NCBI GenBank assembly: GCA_034003145.1
Contig: JAVEZE010000068.1
Location: 1 to 14,002, forward strand
Direction of reading: 5' to 3'
DNA: 14,002 nt
Source of the DNA: JACKPD01 sp034003145
GTDB taxonomy: Bacteria; Spirochaetota; Spirochaetia; CADAEX01
This document shows positions 1 to 7,085 of this stretch, one piece after another. Positions within the stretch are counted from its first letter, which is position 1; each line of letters begins with the position of its first letter. A model generated the notes under the pieces. It saw only the letters and a list, made by a program, of their open reading frames with translations. It was not told the origin of the DNA and searched no databases. A program made the position numbers and the translations under genes.

Positions 1-786
1 TATCCCGTTTATAAGGGCCTCTCCGCGGGAAAGAAGCGCATCTATCTGTGTTTCTGAAAAACCTGCCTTCTTTTCAAGCAGCCTGATCTCCTCAAGCGGG
101 TTTCCTGCTGGGTAATCGCTTCCGAAAAGAAAGGAATCTTCCGGAAAAGAGGAGAGTATTTCCCTTAATAGATGATCCGGGATAAATTTGAGCGAACTTG
201 ATGTATCCATGTAAAAATTAAGACCTGAAAGTGATTCCTTAACCCACTGCCAGTGCTCATATCCTCCCAGATGGGCGGCTATCGCGGTAAGTGAAGGGAA
301 ATTACGCAGCACTTTCGCAAGCTTCTGCGGTGATGAGGGGTTTTCATCAGGGGGGAAAACATCGCCTACATGAAACATCGCGATAAACCTCTTCTCTATC
401 GCCTCGTAAATGGGAAACATTTTTTTATCATCAAGGTTATAGCCCTGAAAATCGGGATGGAACTTTATTCCTATCAGCCCTTTCCTTTCAAGCCGGTCAA
501 GCTCTTCTTCCCAGTTGGGATAATCCGGATGAACAGTTCCGAACGGGAGAAAGCGCGGATTTTCAGAAAGTGTAATTGCCCAAGTATTAGCAGGTATTAC
601 CTGCTCAGGTGAAGTTGCTGCGCAATGGACAAAAGCCTTGTCTATCAAAGCCTCGTCCATCACCTTAATCAGGTCATCGCTTGTCCCAATGCCCGGGATA
701 TCGTTTTTATACCGTTTTACAAGCTGCTTTACCGCTTTGTCCGCTATCTTCCTGTGGAATGCGTGGGTGTGTACATCAATTCTCAT
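1..786 (-). CDS. Amidohydrolase-2 family metal-dependent hydrolase (3' truncated by window edge)
   Basis: The frame is open from ATG at 786 down to base 1, giving 262 residues without a stop. The protein starts MRIDVHTHAFH, the metal-binding HxH motif (H6, H8) after the first beta strand of an amidohydrolase TIM barrel. Further landmarks are H139 in FHVGD, H172 in AAHLGGYEHW and D224 in FGSDYPAGNP, the order expected for the PF04909 amidohydrolase-2 family, whose members are zinc- or manganese-dependent hydrolases or decarboxylases. No signal peptide is seen, so it is probably cytoplasmic. The family usually ends a few tens of residues after the GSDYP motif, so only a short C-terminus is missing. 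A GAGGG-like ribosome site (complement of 791-796) precedes the ATG. It is divergent from the GGDEF-EAL gene. The substrate cannot be told from sequence. Fold assignment is firm; exact function is open. Confidence 0.85.
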   Translation of the reverse strand, partial: MRIDVHTHAFHRKIADKAVKQLVKRYKNDIPGIGTSDDLIKVMDEALIDKAFVHCAATSPEQVIPANTWAITLSENPRFLPFGTVHPDYPNWEEELDRLERKGLIGIKFHPDFQGYNLDDKKMFPIYEAIEKRFIAMFHVGDVFPPDENPSSPQKLAKVLRNFPSLTAIAAHLGGYEHWQWVKESLSGLNFYMDTSSSLKFIPDHLLREILSSFPEDSFLFGSDYPAGNPLEEIRLLEKKAGFSETQIDALLSRGEALINGI

Positions 787-801
787 TTATCCCTCTGCCA
801 G

Positions 802-830
802 ATATTATCCATAAGTCAGGATTAAGTCAA
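802..830 (-). promoter_or_regulatory. Putative promoter of the amidohydrolase gene
   Basis: On the minus strand TTGACT (830-825) is followed after 17 bases by TAATAT (807-802). The -35 matches consensus at 5 of 6 and the -10 at 4 of 6. Transcription would start near 795, only about 10 bases before the ATG, so the leader would be very short. It lies back to back with the promoter proposed for the GGDEF-EAL gene. Confidence 0.35.
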
Positions 831-846
831 ATTGGAATCATTTATT

Positions 847-876
847 TTGACAGCAGGGGAACTTTAGCTTAATAAT
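847..876 (+). promoter_or_regulatory. Putative promoter of the GGDEF-EAL operon
   Basis: A perfect -35 hexamer TTGACA (847-852) is followed by an 18-base spacer and AATAAT (871-876, 5 of 6). Start of transcription would be near 883, leaving a leader of about 74 bases before the GTG start at 957. No operator or riboswitch is obvious in the leader. Confidence 0.5.
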
Positions 877-956
877 TCATCGCAGGCCGAGAATAACGGT
901 TTGATTTTTACTCCCAAAAATCCGATAAACTAATAACAGTAAATACAGGAGAATAT

Positions 957-2495
957 GTGGGGCTTCTCGATTTATCATCAGTTTTCGCTGATAAAGATAT
1001 TCCAGAAAAATATAAAGGAATTATCACCAGATACAAAAAAAGAATCAACGAACTGGAAGATACTCTCCAAAAAACAACCAGGGAGAAAGAGAAATCCCAT
1101 AAACTGTCGGTGGAACAGAAAAAAATCAATAGTGATTTAATGAAAAAACTTACTATTGATTATAAAACAGGCCTGCCTAACCGGTTAAAGCTTTCTGAAT
1201 TTCTGCCTGCCTGGCTAGATATCTCAACCTATCAGGAAAATGAAAAATTACTTGGCGTTTTAATCATACAGCTGGACAAAAGCTACAGTGTCCTTACAAA
1301 AACACTTAAATCAAACCTGGTTGAATGGGTGCTGTATAAAATTGGCGTAAAGCTGCAAAAAATAGCAGGCCGTAATTCCCTTTTTCATACAAGGGAAAAT
1401 GAGTTTATAATAATACTTAAAAAAAATGACAGTATCGACACTATTATTAAATATTCACAGGAAATAACAAAAGCGATAAAAAAAACAGAAAACATATCAG
1501 GCTATCATATTTCAATCGGCTCAAATACAGGTATCGCTATATTCCCTGAACACGGAATTACAAAAGAACAGCTTTTGACCGCGGCAGATATCGCACTTGA
1601 TAATGCCAAGGAGCGTAAACTTGAACAGCTGGTTTTTAAAAATGAATACAAACAGATTGCGATGGAGAAGCTTGAGCTGCAGAATTTCATGATCAAGGCG
1701 CTTGAAATGAACACGATGAACGGTATGGATGAGCAGTTCGTGATGCATTTTCAGCCTGTGATAAAGGTTGATGAGGGTGCTGACGGCAAGCTCAGGATTG
1801 AAGCTATAAGCGCAGAAGCTCTCATCAGGTGGAACCATCCTGAGAAGGGGATGATAAGCCCCAACAAATTCATTCCCCTTTCTGAAGAGACCGGTATAAT
1901 CGTTCTTCTTGGAAACTGGATAATGTATAAAGTCGCGGATATGATTTTAAGCTGGAAGGAAAAGTATAATATTGAGATTCCTGTTTCGATAAATGTATCA
2001 TCGCTTCAATTCCATGAGGGAAACCTTGTCGATTTTATCTCAAGGATTATAAAAACAAGGAAAATTGATCCCGGTCTGATCAGGATAGAGATTACAGAGA
2101 CAAGCCTTATGGAAGATCCGAGCGAGGCGCTTTGCAAGATGATGCAGCTTAAAGATATTGGAATCAAGCTCTGCATAGACGACTTCGGCACAGGCTACAG
2201 CTCATTCAATTACCTAAGGCAGTTTACTATTGATATCCTAAAAATAGATAAATCCTTTATTGACAATGTTTCCCACAGCAGCTGCGACCAGGCAATAGTA
2301 AGGGCTATCGCGGCAATGTCCGGCGAACTGGAATTTGATGTTATAGTTGAAGGGGTTGAAGACCTTAATCAGTTTAATTTTCTTTATAAGGAAGGATGCA
2401 GAAATTTCCAGGGATTCCTTTTCAGCAAACCGCTACCACCGGAGAGGTTTATCGATTTTTATGAAAATAATATAAACAAAAAAATTTTTTCCTGA
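957..2495 (+). CDS. GGDEF-EAL protein, probable cyclic-di-GMP phosphodiesterase
   Basis: This 512-residue protein has no membrane segment or signal peptide. Residues 15-60 are charged and look like a coiled coil. A GGDEF domain spans about 68-230, beginning with the DYKTGLPNR signature. Its catalytic motif reads RENEF (146-150), so it is not expected to make c-di-GMP; it may still bind GTP as a regulatory domain. The EAL domain (about 245-505) keeps the residues known for activity: E287 in EALIRW, N346 in SINVSSLQFHE, E379 in EITET, DDFGTGYSS from D408, K429 and E465 in VEGVE. I infer an active c-di-GMP-specific phosphodiesterase. The start is GTG at 957, with AGGAG at 947-951 five bases upstream; an ATG at 955 is out of frame. 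It is first of four closely spaced genes. No sensor domain is visible, so the input signal is unknown. Confidence 0.92.
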   Translation: MGLLDLSSVFADKDIPEKYKGIITRYKKRINELEDTLQKTTREKEKSHKLSVEQKKINSDLMKKLTIDYKTGLPNRLKLSEFLPAWLDISTYQENEKLLGVLIIQLDKSYSVLTKTLKSNLVEWVLYKIGVKLQKIAGRNSLFHTRENEFIIILKKNDSIDTIIKYSQEITKAIKKTENISGYHISIGSNTGIAIFPEHGITKEQLLTAADIALDNAKERKLEQLVFKNEYKQIAMEKLELQNFMIKALEMNTMNGMDEQFVMHFQPVIKVDEGADGKLRIEAISAEALIRWNHPEKGMISPNKFIPLSEETGIIVLLGNWIMYKVADMILSWKEKYNIEIPVSINVSSLQFHEGNLVDFISRIIKTRKIDPGLIRIEITETSLMEDPSEALCKMMQLKDIGIKLCIDDFGTGYSSFNYLRQFTIDILKIDKSFIDNVSHSSCDQAIVRAIAAMSGELEFDVIVEGVEDLNQFNFLYKEGCRNFQGFLFSKPLPPERFIDFYENNINKKIFS

Positions 2496-2501
2496 TATAA
2501 T
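2473..2501 (+). promoter_or_regulatory. Putative internal promoter before the YjjG-like gene
   Basis: TAAACA (2473-2478), a 17-base spacer and a perfect TATAAT (2496-2501) lie across the end of the GGDEF-EAL gene. Transcription would begin near 2508, about three bases before the ATG at 2511. No Shine-Dalgarno is seen before that ATG, which fits a nearly leaderless message. The region is AT-rich, so a chance match is possible. Confidence 0.35.
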
Positions 2502-2510
2502 GCCTCAAAC

Positions 2511-3221
2511 ATGAAATACAAACACCTTTTTATTGATGCGGATAATACGCTTTTTGATTACAGCGCGGCAGAAAGATTTTCGCTGCTTGAAACATTTAAA
2601 TCCACCGGTATCAACTGCGGCTCGGATGATATAGTATCAAATTACAATAGTATAAATACACAGCTGTGGATGGAATTTGAGAAAGGAGACATCACTCTTG
2701 ATTTCCTGAGGGTAGAAAGATTCAAAAGGCTTTTTGCAGTATGCGGAAAGAGTTCCATGAATGAAGATGATTATAAAGATATTGCGCAAAAATATCTTGA
2801 TCATCTTGGCGCGTCTTCCCACATGATAGAAGGTGCTGCCGGTATTCTGGAAAAACTGAGCAGAAATTTTATCCTTACCCTGATTACAAACGGGATAAGC
2901 AAAGTTCAGAGAAGCAGGCTTAAAGCTGCAGGAATAGAGAAATATTTTAAAGAACTTGTTATTTCAGAAGAGATAGGTTTCAAGAAACCGGAAAAAGAAT
3001 TTTTTGACGAAGCGATGAGGCAAAGCGGAAACCCTGTGAAGGGAGAAATACTTGTTATTGGAGACAGCTTGAGCAGTGATATACTCGGTGGTATAAATTA
3101 CAGCCTTGATACATGCTGGTTTAATCCTGAGGGGAAAGAAAATACTTCAGGAATAACTCCTTTATATGAAATATCATCACTTGATGAACTTTTTAAAATA
3201 GTTGATTTTCCTGATATTTAA
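2511..3221 (+). CDS. yjjG: HAD-superfamily hydrolase, YjjG-like pyrimidine nucleotidase
   Basis: This 236-residue HAD hydrolase has all four signature motifs: the DADNTLF nucleophile motif (D9, D11), T126 in ITNG, K159 in GFKKP, and GDSLSSD (D185, D190). An alpha-helical cap lies between motifs I and II. The motif-I form DADNTLF and the C-terminal part around GINYSLDTCWFNP resemble the YjjG family, which dephosphorylates non-canonical pyrimidine nucleoside monophosphates and so protects DNA from their incorporation; this role is known for E. coli YjjG and is inferred here. A generic phosphatase of the same subfamily is the alternative. It starts 15 bases after the GGDEF-EAL stop. No Shine-Dalgarno is visible, so translation may be coupled or leaderless. 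Confidence 0.85.
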   Translation: MKYKHLFIDADNTLFDYSAAERFSLLETFKSTGINCGSDDIVSNYNSINTQLWMEFEKGDITLDFLRVERFKRLFAVCGKSSMNEDDYKDIAQKYLDHLGASSHMIEGAAGILEKLSRNFILTLITNGISKVQRSRLKAAGIEKYFKELVISEEIGFKKPEKEFFDEAMRQSGNPVKGEILVIGDSLSSDILGGINYSLDTCWFNPEGKENTSGITPLYEISSLDELFKIVDFPDI

Positions 3222-3236
3222 GGGAGGTTTTAATCA

Positions 3237-4520
3237 ATGCCTGCAAACAAATTCAACAAGGATCTGCAGTTTTATAAATTCTGCTCTTACGGATTTTTAA
3301 AAAACTTAAGATTTTTCGAACCTTTTCTTATGCTTTTTTTTATTGAAAAAGGCTTGAGTTTTCTTGAAATTGGAATTCTTTATTCCATAAGAGAGATAGG
3401 GGTTAATTTAATTGAAATTCCGACCGGTATAATAGCTGATATTTTCGGCAGAAGAAAAACAATGGTTTTCTCTTTTGCCTGCTACATAATCGCTTTTCTT
3501 GTTTTTAATTTCTCAACATCATTTACAGTATTTATCTTTGCCATGATCTGTTTTTCATTCGGAGAAGCATTCAGAACCGGAACCCATAAGGCAATGATTT
3601 TTGAGTACCTAAGAATCAAAGGCTGGACTGATCAGAAAGTCCATTACTACGGACACACAAGATCTGCTTCGCAGATAGGGTCCGCAGTTTCTGCGGTAAT
3701 CGCGGCGCTGATTGTATATTATACAGGAACGTTAAAGGTTGTTTTTCTTTACTCAACAATTCCTTATTTTCTTGATCTTTTCCTGATGATGAGCTACCCG
3801 AAAGCGCTTGACGGCGATCTCAAAGGGTTTTCTCCTGCGGAGATTGTTGAATCAATCAGGGGCGTGTTTGTAAGCTTCTTCAAGGCGCTTAAAAATCCTG
3901 TTTTTGTCAAAACTATTGTAAACATATCTGTACCGCAGGGATTTCATAAAGCTGTGAAAGACTATCTCCAGCCTGCCATAACCATGTTTGCCCTATCAAT
4001 ACCTCTTTTTATGTATCTTGAGGATCAAAAAAGAGTTTCGATAATGATAGGGCTGTTTTACACAGTAATCTATCTCCTTACATCAGTTGCATCCAAAAAC
4101 TCAGGCAATATAGCAGAGCGTTTCAGGCACCTTTGTTTACCGCTTAATATCACCCTTTTCGCGGTTTTTATAGTCGGAGCTGTTGTCGGCGTATTTATGA
4201 AAACCGGCCTTCCGATAGTCGCGATAGCAGGTTTTCTTGTAATCTATGTTATTGAGAATATAAGAAGGCCGATAGGGGTTTCATACTTAAGCTCAATGGT
4301 TGATCCGCAGATTGTTGCAACTGTTCTTTCAATCGATTCGCAGTTTTCAGCTTTTGCCGCATCTGTTATAGCTTTAGTGCTTGGGTATATTGCTGATAAG
4401 GCAGGAATAGGGACTGCAATTATTATTATTTCCTTTGTTATGGGAATATTTTCAATTTTTGCGCTCCTGCCAGGAGAAAAATGTAAACTTGAAAATTTGG
4501 AGGAAGAGTTAAATGGCTGA
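3237..4520 (+). CDS. Major facilitator superfamily (MFS) transporter
   Basis: This 427-residue, strongly hydrophobic protein is predicted to have about 12 membrane helices. The cytoplasmic loop between helices 2 and 3 carries the MFS motif A as GIIADIFGRRK (64-74); a weaker copy, GYIADKAG, sits in the C-terminal half. This places it in the inner membrane as a secondary, probably proton-coupled, transporter or efflux pump. Substrate specificity is not visible. A strong AGGGAGG (3221-3227) precedes ATG 3237. The gene begins 15 bases after the YjjG-like stop and overlaps the next gene by 8 bases, so it is almost certainly cotranscribed with both. A link to export of the flavoprotein's or nucleotidase's substrate is only a guess. 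Confidence 0.88.
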   Translation: MPANKFNKDLQFYKFCSYGFLKNLRFFEPFLMLFFIEKGLSFLEIGILYSIREIGVNLIEIPTGIIADIFGRRKTMVFSFACYIIAFLVFNFSTSFTVFIFAMICFSFGEAFRTGTHKAMIFEYLRIKGWTDQKVHYYGHTRSASQIGSAVSAVIAALIVYYTGTLKVVFLYSTIPYFLDLFLMMSYPKALDGDLKGFSPAEIVESIRGVFVSFFKALKNPVFVKTIVNISVPQGFHKAVKDYLQPAITMFALSIPLFMYLEDQKRVSIMIGLFYTVIYLLTSVASKNSGNIAERFRHLCLPLNITLFAVFIVGAVVGVFMKTGLPIVAIAGFLVIYVIENIRRPIGVSYLSSMVDPQIVATVLSIDSQFSAFAASVIALVLGYIADKAGIGTAIIIISFVMGIFSIFALLPGEKCKLENLEEELNG

Positions 4521-4989
4521 ATTCAGGGAAATGAGAAGAAAAGAAAAACTCATGAGTGAAAAAGAGGCTTATGAAATAGTAAAAAACACAGAGTGGATGA
4601 CTCTTTCAACTGTTGCTGAAAACGGATATCCCTATGGCATCCCTTTGAATCATGTTTATTCAGATGGAAAGATTTACTTTCATTCCGCGCTTGAAGGGCA
4701 GAAGGTTGATGCTTTCAGGAAAGAGAACAGGGTCTGCATTTCAATAGTAAAGTCATCCGAAATTGTCCCTGATAAGTTTTCAACAAATTTCAAAAGCGTT
4801 ACAGCTTTCGGGAAAATATCTTTTGTGGAAAACCAGGATGAAAAAAGGGCAGCCCTTACATCTATTATCAAAAAATTCTCGCCCGGATTCGAGGAAAGCG
4901 GCGCTGCATATATTGAAAAACTGTTTGCAAGGACTGGTGTCTACTGCGTAGAAATTGAGCATATTACAGGAAAATTGAGCCAGAAATAG
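4513..4989 (+). CDS. NimA-like pyridoxamine 5'-phosphate oxidase-family flavoprotein
   Basis: This 158-residue protein has the FMN-binding split-barrel fold. It begins MAEFREMRRKEKLMSEKEA, and the MRRKEK / WMTLSTVAENGYPYGIPLNHVY pattern and IYFHSALEGQKVDAFRKENRVCISI are typical of the NimA/5-nitroimidazole-reductase branch of the pyridoxamine-phosphate-oxidase-like family. Members bind FMN or a related cofactor; some reduce nitroimidazoles, but many have unknown physiological substrates, so resistance should not be assumed. The ATG at 4513 has GGAGGAAGAG just upstream and overlaps the transporter stop by 8 bases, suggesting translational coupling. The in-frame ATG at 4531 is where many relatives start and is a possible alternative. 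It is the last gene of the four-gene cluster. Confidence 0.85.
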   Translation: MAEFREMRRKEKLMSEKEAYEIVKNTEWMTLSTVAENGYPYGIPLNHVYSDGKIYFHSALEGQKVDAFRKENRVCISIVKSSEIVPDKFSTNFKSVTAFGKISFVENQDEKRAALTSIIKKFSPGFEESGAAYIEKLFARTGVYCVEIEHITGKLSQK

Positions 4990-5035
4990 TTTTTTTGCGC
5001 AGCCTCTCCTGTAACAGCGCAACAAAAGAGCATGG

Positions 5036-5166
5036 CCTGTAAAACTTGCCGCAAGTCCAATCAGCTTAACCTGTAAAACTTACCGCAAGTCCAATCAGCT
5101 TAACCTGTAAAACTTACCGCAAGTCCAATCAGCTTAACCTGTAAAACTTACCGCAAGTCCTATCAG
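5036..5166. repeat. 34-bp tandem repeat made from the 3' end of the DUF445 gene
   Basis: There are three full 34-bp copies (5065-5098, 5099-5132, 5133-5166) and one partial copy of 29 bases (5036-5064). They are nearly identical: the copy inside the gene has TCCTATCAG where the others have TCCAATCAG, and the outermost has CTTGCCGCAAG where the others have CTTACCGCAAG. The copy at 5133-5166 encodes the last ten residues and stop of the DUF445 protein. The other copies lie beyond the stop, each carrying its own TAA. The period is not a multiple of three. This is tandem duplication of a gene end, most simply by replication slippage. Confidence 0.95.
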
Positions 5167-5865
5167 CCCCCCGAAAACACCTCCCCACACTACAAGCCAG
5201 CCGAGGTGTTTTTTAATCATTTTCTGAATGATTTCCTTAACCATTTGAGGTGTTAATTCTTCAAGCCTTGCGTCTATCATCTCATCAAGCTTTGTCCTGA
5301 AAAGCGCTTTTGTGTTTTCACCTGATACCTCTCTTTCAATTATCTCTTCAAGTTTTCCGCTTTCAATCATATCTGTTACCGCAGCCTCCATTTTTTCCTT
5401 GAATCTTTTTCTTAATCCTTCCAGAATTCCCCTTCCTCCAAGAATCCCCAGCATGCTGCCGAAAGAAGATGCAAGTATTGCTTCGGTAAACCGGTCGAAC
5501 AGAAGGTCATAATCTATCAGTTCCTTGATGTGATTGCGGTTTAAAACGTTTTTAAACATATCAGAGGCTGATGAGGCAAAAAGAGCTATGTTTTTTTCAG
5601 AAAAAAATTGTTCTGTAACAAGATTTTTTATCCCTTTTTTAAAATCCTCAAAATGGAGCGGTACGACGCCTGATCCGTAAACAAAAGGGATCCTGTCGAA
5701 AAGCATATAGACTGCAAGCCAGTTGGTAATTGCACCTGAAAGGGCAAATGCTCCTGTCGCAAGGAGCTGCTGCCTGTAAAGTGGTGAAAAATATCCTCCC
5801 GCTGTTATAAAGAGGGCTGTAATATTTGTTGCAAGACTTTTGTTTACTTTTATCATTTTTATCAT
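5134..5865 (-). CDS. DUF445 family membrane protein
   Basis: This 243-residue protein has two hydrophobic segments near the N-terminus (about 11-30 and 36-56), a long helical soluble region, and one C-terminal membrane segment (about 221-240). The block GAITNWLAVYMLFDRIPFVYG followed by GVVPLHFEDFKKGI, and the C-terminal HLGWLVVWGGVFGGLIG, are characteristic of DUF445 (YheB-like) proteins, which have no established biochemical role. Topology suggests both ends are anchored in the membrane with a coiled or helical domain between. The start at 5865 has no clear Shine-Dalgarno; M4 (5856) is equally possible. It is convergent with the NimA-like gene and divergent from the dehydrogenase. The last ten codons are part of a tandem repeat that continues past the stop. 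Confidence 0.82.
   Translation of the reverse strand: MIKMIKVNKSLATNITALFITAGGYFSPLYRQQLLATGAFALSGAITNWLAVYMLFDRIPFVYGSGVVPLHFEDFKKGIKNLVTEQFFSEKNIALFASSASDMFKNVLNRNHIKELIDYDLLFDRFTEAILASSFGSMLGILGGRGILEGLRKRFKEKMEAAVTDMIESGKLEEIIEREVSGENTKALFRTKLDEMIDARLEELTPQMVKEIIQKMIKKHLGWLVVWGGVFGGLIGLAVSFTG
5174..5212 (+). terminator. Perfect 10-bp inverted repeat with T tract, possible terminator for the convergent operon
   Basis: AAAACACCTC (5174-5183) and GAGGTGTTTT (5203-5212) are perfect complements separated by 19 bases, and six Ts run from 5209 to 5214. Read on the plus strand this has the form of an intrinsic terminator for transcripts leaving the NimA-like gene. It lies inside the last codons of the DUF445 gene, where the encoded residues are conserved in the family, so the symmetry may be incidental. 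Confidence 0.4.
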
Positions 5866-6067
5866 CCGGATTTCTTTTTATTTGCAGAAAACAGCCAGTC
5901 AGCTGCAATGTCATGGAATAACCAACAGTTGGCCTGCTGAAAATAATATAATCAAATTCTTTAAGGCTGAAAACTTAAAAGTTTAAATCATGTTTTGCCT
6001 AAAATATGCAAAAGTGCTAAACTATAAACATAAAGTGCGGATCCTGTAAAATTATGGAGGAATAATT
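5866..6067. other. Divergent intergenic region with two small palindromes
   Basis: This 202-base spacer separates DUF445 (-) from the dehydrogenase (+). It holds CCAACAGTTGG (5922-5932, 5-bp arms) and AAACTTAAAAGTTT (5971-5984, 6-bp arms, 2-base centre). Either could be a repressor site for one or both genes, but no family can be assigned. I see no convincing promoter for the DUF445 direction. Confidence 0.3.
5995..6023 (+). promoter_or_regulatory. Weak putative promoter of the dehydrogenase gene
   Basis: TTGCCT (5995-6000) is followed after 17 bases by TAAACT (6018-6023). Both match consensus at only 4 of 6. An overlapping TATAAA at 6023-6028 is a better hexamer but is too far from this -35. 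A palindrome lies just upstream at 5971-5984. Confidence 0.3.
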
Positions 6068-6994
6068 ATGGAAGATCAGAAAAATAAAGATAAAAACATG
6101 AGAATCGGCTGGATTGGGACAGGAGTTATGGGATTCTGGATGTGCAGACATCTTATAGAGGCAGGATACAGCGTAACTGTCTATAACAGGACAAAGGAGA
6201 AAGCGGACAAGCTCCTTGAAATGGGGGCAAAGTGGGCAGAGACTCCATACAGCGCTGCTAAAGAGGCTGATATTGTTTTTACGATAGTTGGTTATCCAAA
6301 AGATGTGAGTGAAGTTTATTTCGGCGATAACGGGATAATCAAAAGCTGCAGGGAAAAGAGTGGGAAATATCTTGTCGACATGACTACAACTGAACCATCA
6401 CTTGCTGTTGAAATATATGAAAAAGCAAAGGAAACTGGGTGTTACTCGCTGGATGCTCCGGTTTCAGGTGGGGATGTCGGCGCCAAAGAGGCGCGCCTTA
6501 CTATCATGTCGGGCGGAGATAAGGAAATATTCGATAAAATAGTTCCCCTTTTCAATATTATGGGCAAGAACATAAGGTATACAGGAAAAGCCGGTACAGG
6601 ACAGCATACAAAAATGTGTAACCAGATAGCAATAACCGGCATCATGATAGGGATGAGTGAGGCGCTGATTTACGGCTACAAAGCCGGGCTTAACCTTGAA
6701 GATATGGTTAACACAATCAAGGGGGGAGCTGCCGCAAGCTGGTCTCTTGAGAATTACGGGCCCAGGATATTGAAGGGCAATTATGATCCGGGTTTTATGG
6801 TTGAGCACTATATCAAGGATATGGGGATCGCGCTTGAAGAGGCAAAAAGGATGAACCTCAATCTCCCCGGACTTACCCTTGTGCATCAGCTCTACACTGT
6901 TTTAAAAGCAATGGGGCATGGGGCTTCAGGCACCCACTCTCTTGTCCTTGCGCTTGATAAACTTTCAAAAGCAGGATTTGCGGAGAAAAAATAA
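6068..6994 (+). CDS. NAD(P)-dependent beta-hydroxyacid dehydrogenase (3-hydroxyisobutyrate dehydrogenase family)
   Basis: This 308-residue protein has an N-terminal Rossmann fold with GWIGTGVMG (14-22) and NRT (40-42), where an R after the second strand often goes with NADP preference. The family substrate-binding motif is DAPVSGGDVGAK (129-140). The catalytic lysine is in the conserved helix GTGQHTKMCNQ (K182), and IKDMGIALEEA (from about 249) lies in the C-terminal helical domain. It reduces a small 3-oxo or 2-formyl acid (for example tartronate or methylmalonate semialdehyde) or oxidises the hydroxyacid; which one cannot be read from the sequence. It starts at ATG 6068 with TGGAGGAA ahead (from 6055). 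Ten extra residues precede the usual MRIGWIG start, so M11 is an alternative. It is monocistronic with a strong terminator behind it. Confidence 0.9.
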   Translation: MEDQKNKDKNMRIGWIGTGVMGFWMCRHLIEAGYSVTVYNRTKEKADKLLEMGAKWAETPYSAAKEADIVFTIVGYPKDVSEVYFGDNGIIKSCREKSGKYLVDMTTTEPSLAVEIYEKAKETGCYSLDAPVSGGDVGAKEARLTIMSGGDKEIFDKIVPLFNIMGKNIRYTGKAGTGQHTKMCNQIAITGIMIGMSEALIYGYKAGLNLEDMVNTIKGGAAASWSLENYGPRILKGNYDPGFMVEHYIKDMGIALEEAKRMNLNLPGLTLVHQLYTVLKAMGHGASGTHSLVLALDKLSKAGFAEKK

Positions 6995-7041
6995 AAACCT
7001 CTTTTCTCTTTTGTTAAAATATGTTTTAAGAATATGCAGGA

Positions 7042-7085
7042 AAAAAACAGCGGAGCCTTGTAATCAAGATAATCCGCTGTTTTTT
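7042..7085. terminator. Strong bidirectional intrinsic terminator
   Basis: A 13-bp perfect stem pairs AAAAAACAGCGGA (7042-7054) with TCCGCTGTTTTTT (7073-7085). Within its 18-base loop a second hairpin, CTTG-TAAT-CAAG (7057-7068), can form. A and T runs flank the stem on both sides, so it can stop transcripts from the dehydrogenase (+) and from the permease (-). Confidence 0.9.

Noticed and set aside
370..872. Plus-strand ORFs of 63-80 residues near the left edge
   Set aside because: They are antisense to the amidohydrolase frame, which carries conserved metal-binding motifs over its full length.
955..957. ATG at 955 as start of the GGDEF-EAL gene
   Set aside because: It is out of frame with the conserved domains; the overlapping GTG at 957 is in frame and five bases from AGGAG.
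4993..5023. TTGCGC/GCGCAA inverted repeat just after the NimA-like gene
   Set aside because: The T run precedes the stem on the plus strand, and the minus strand has A rather than T after it, so it is not an intrinsic terminator in either direction.
5036..5166. CRISPR-like array
   Set aside because: The repeats are directly adjacent with no spacers, and one copy is the end of a gene. It is a simple tandem duplication.
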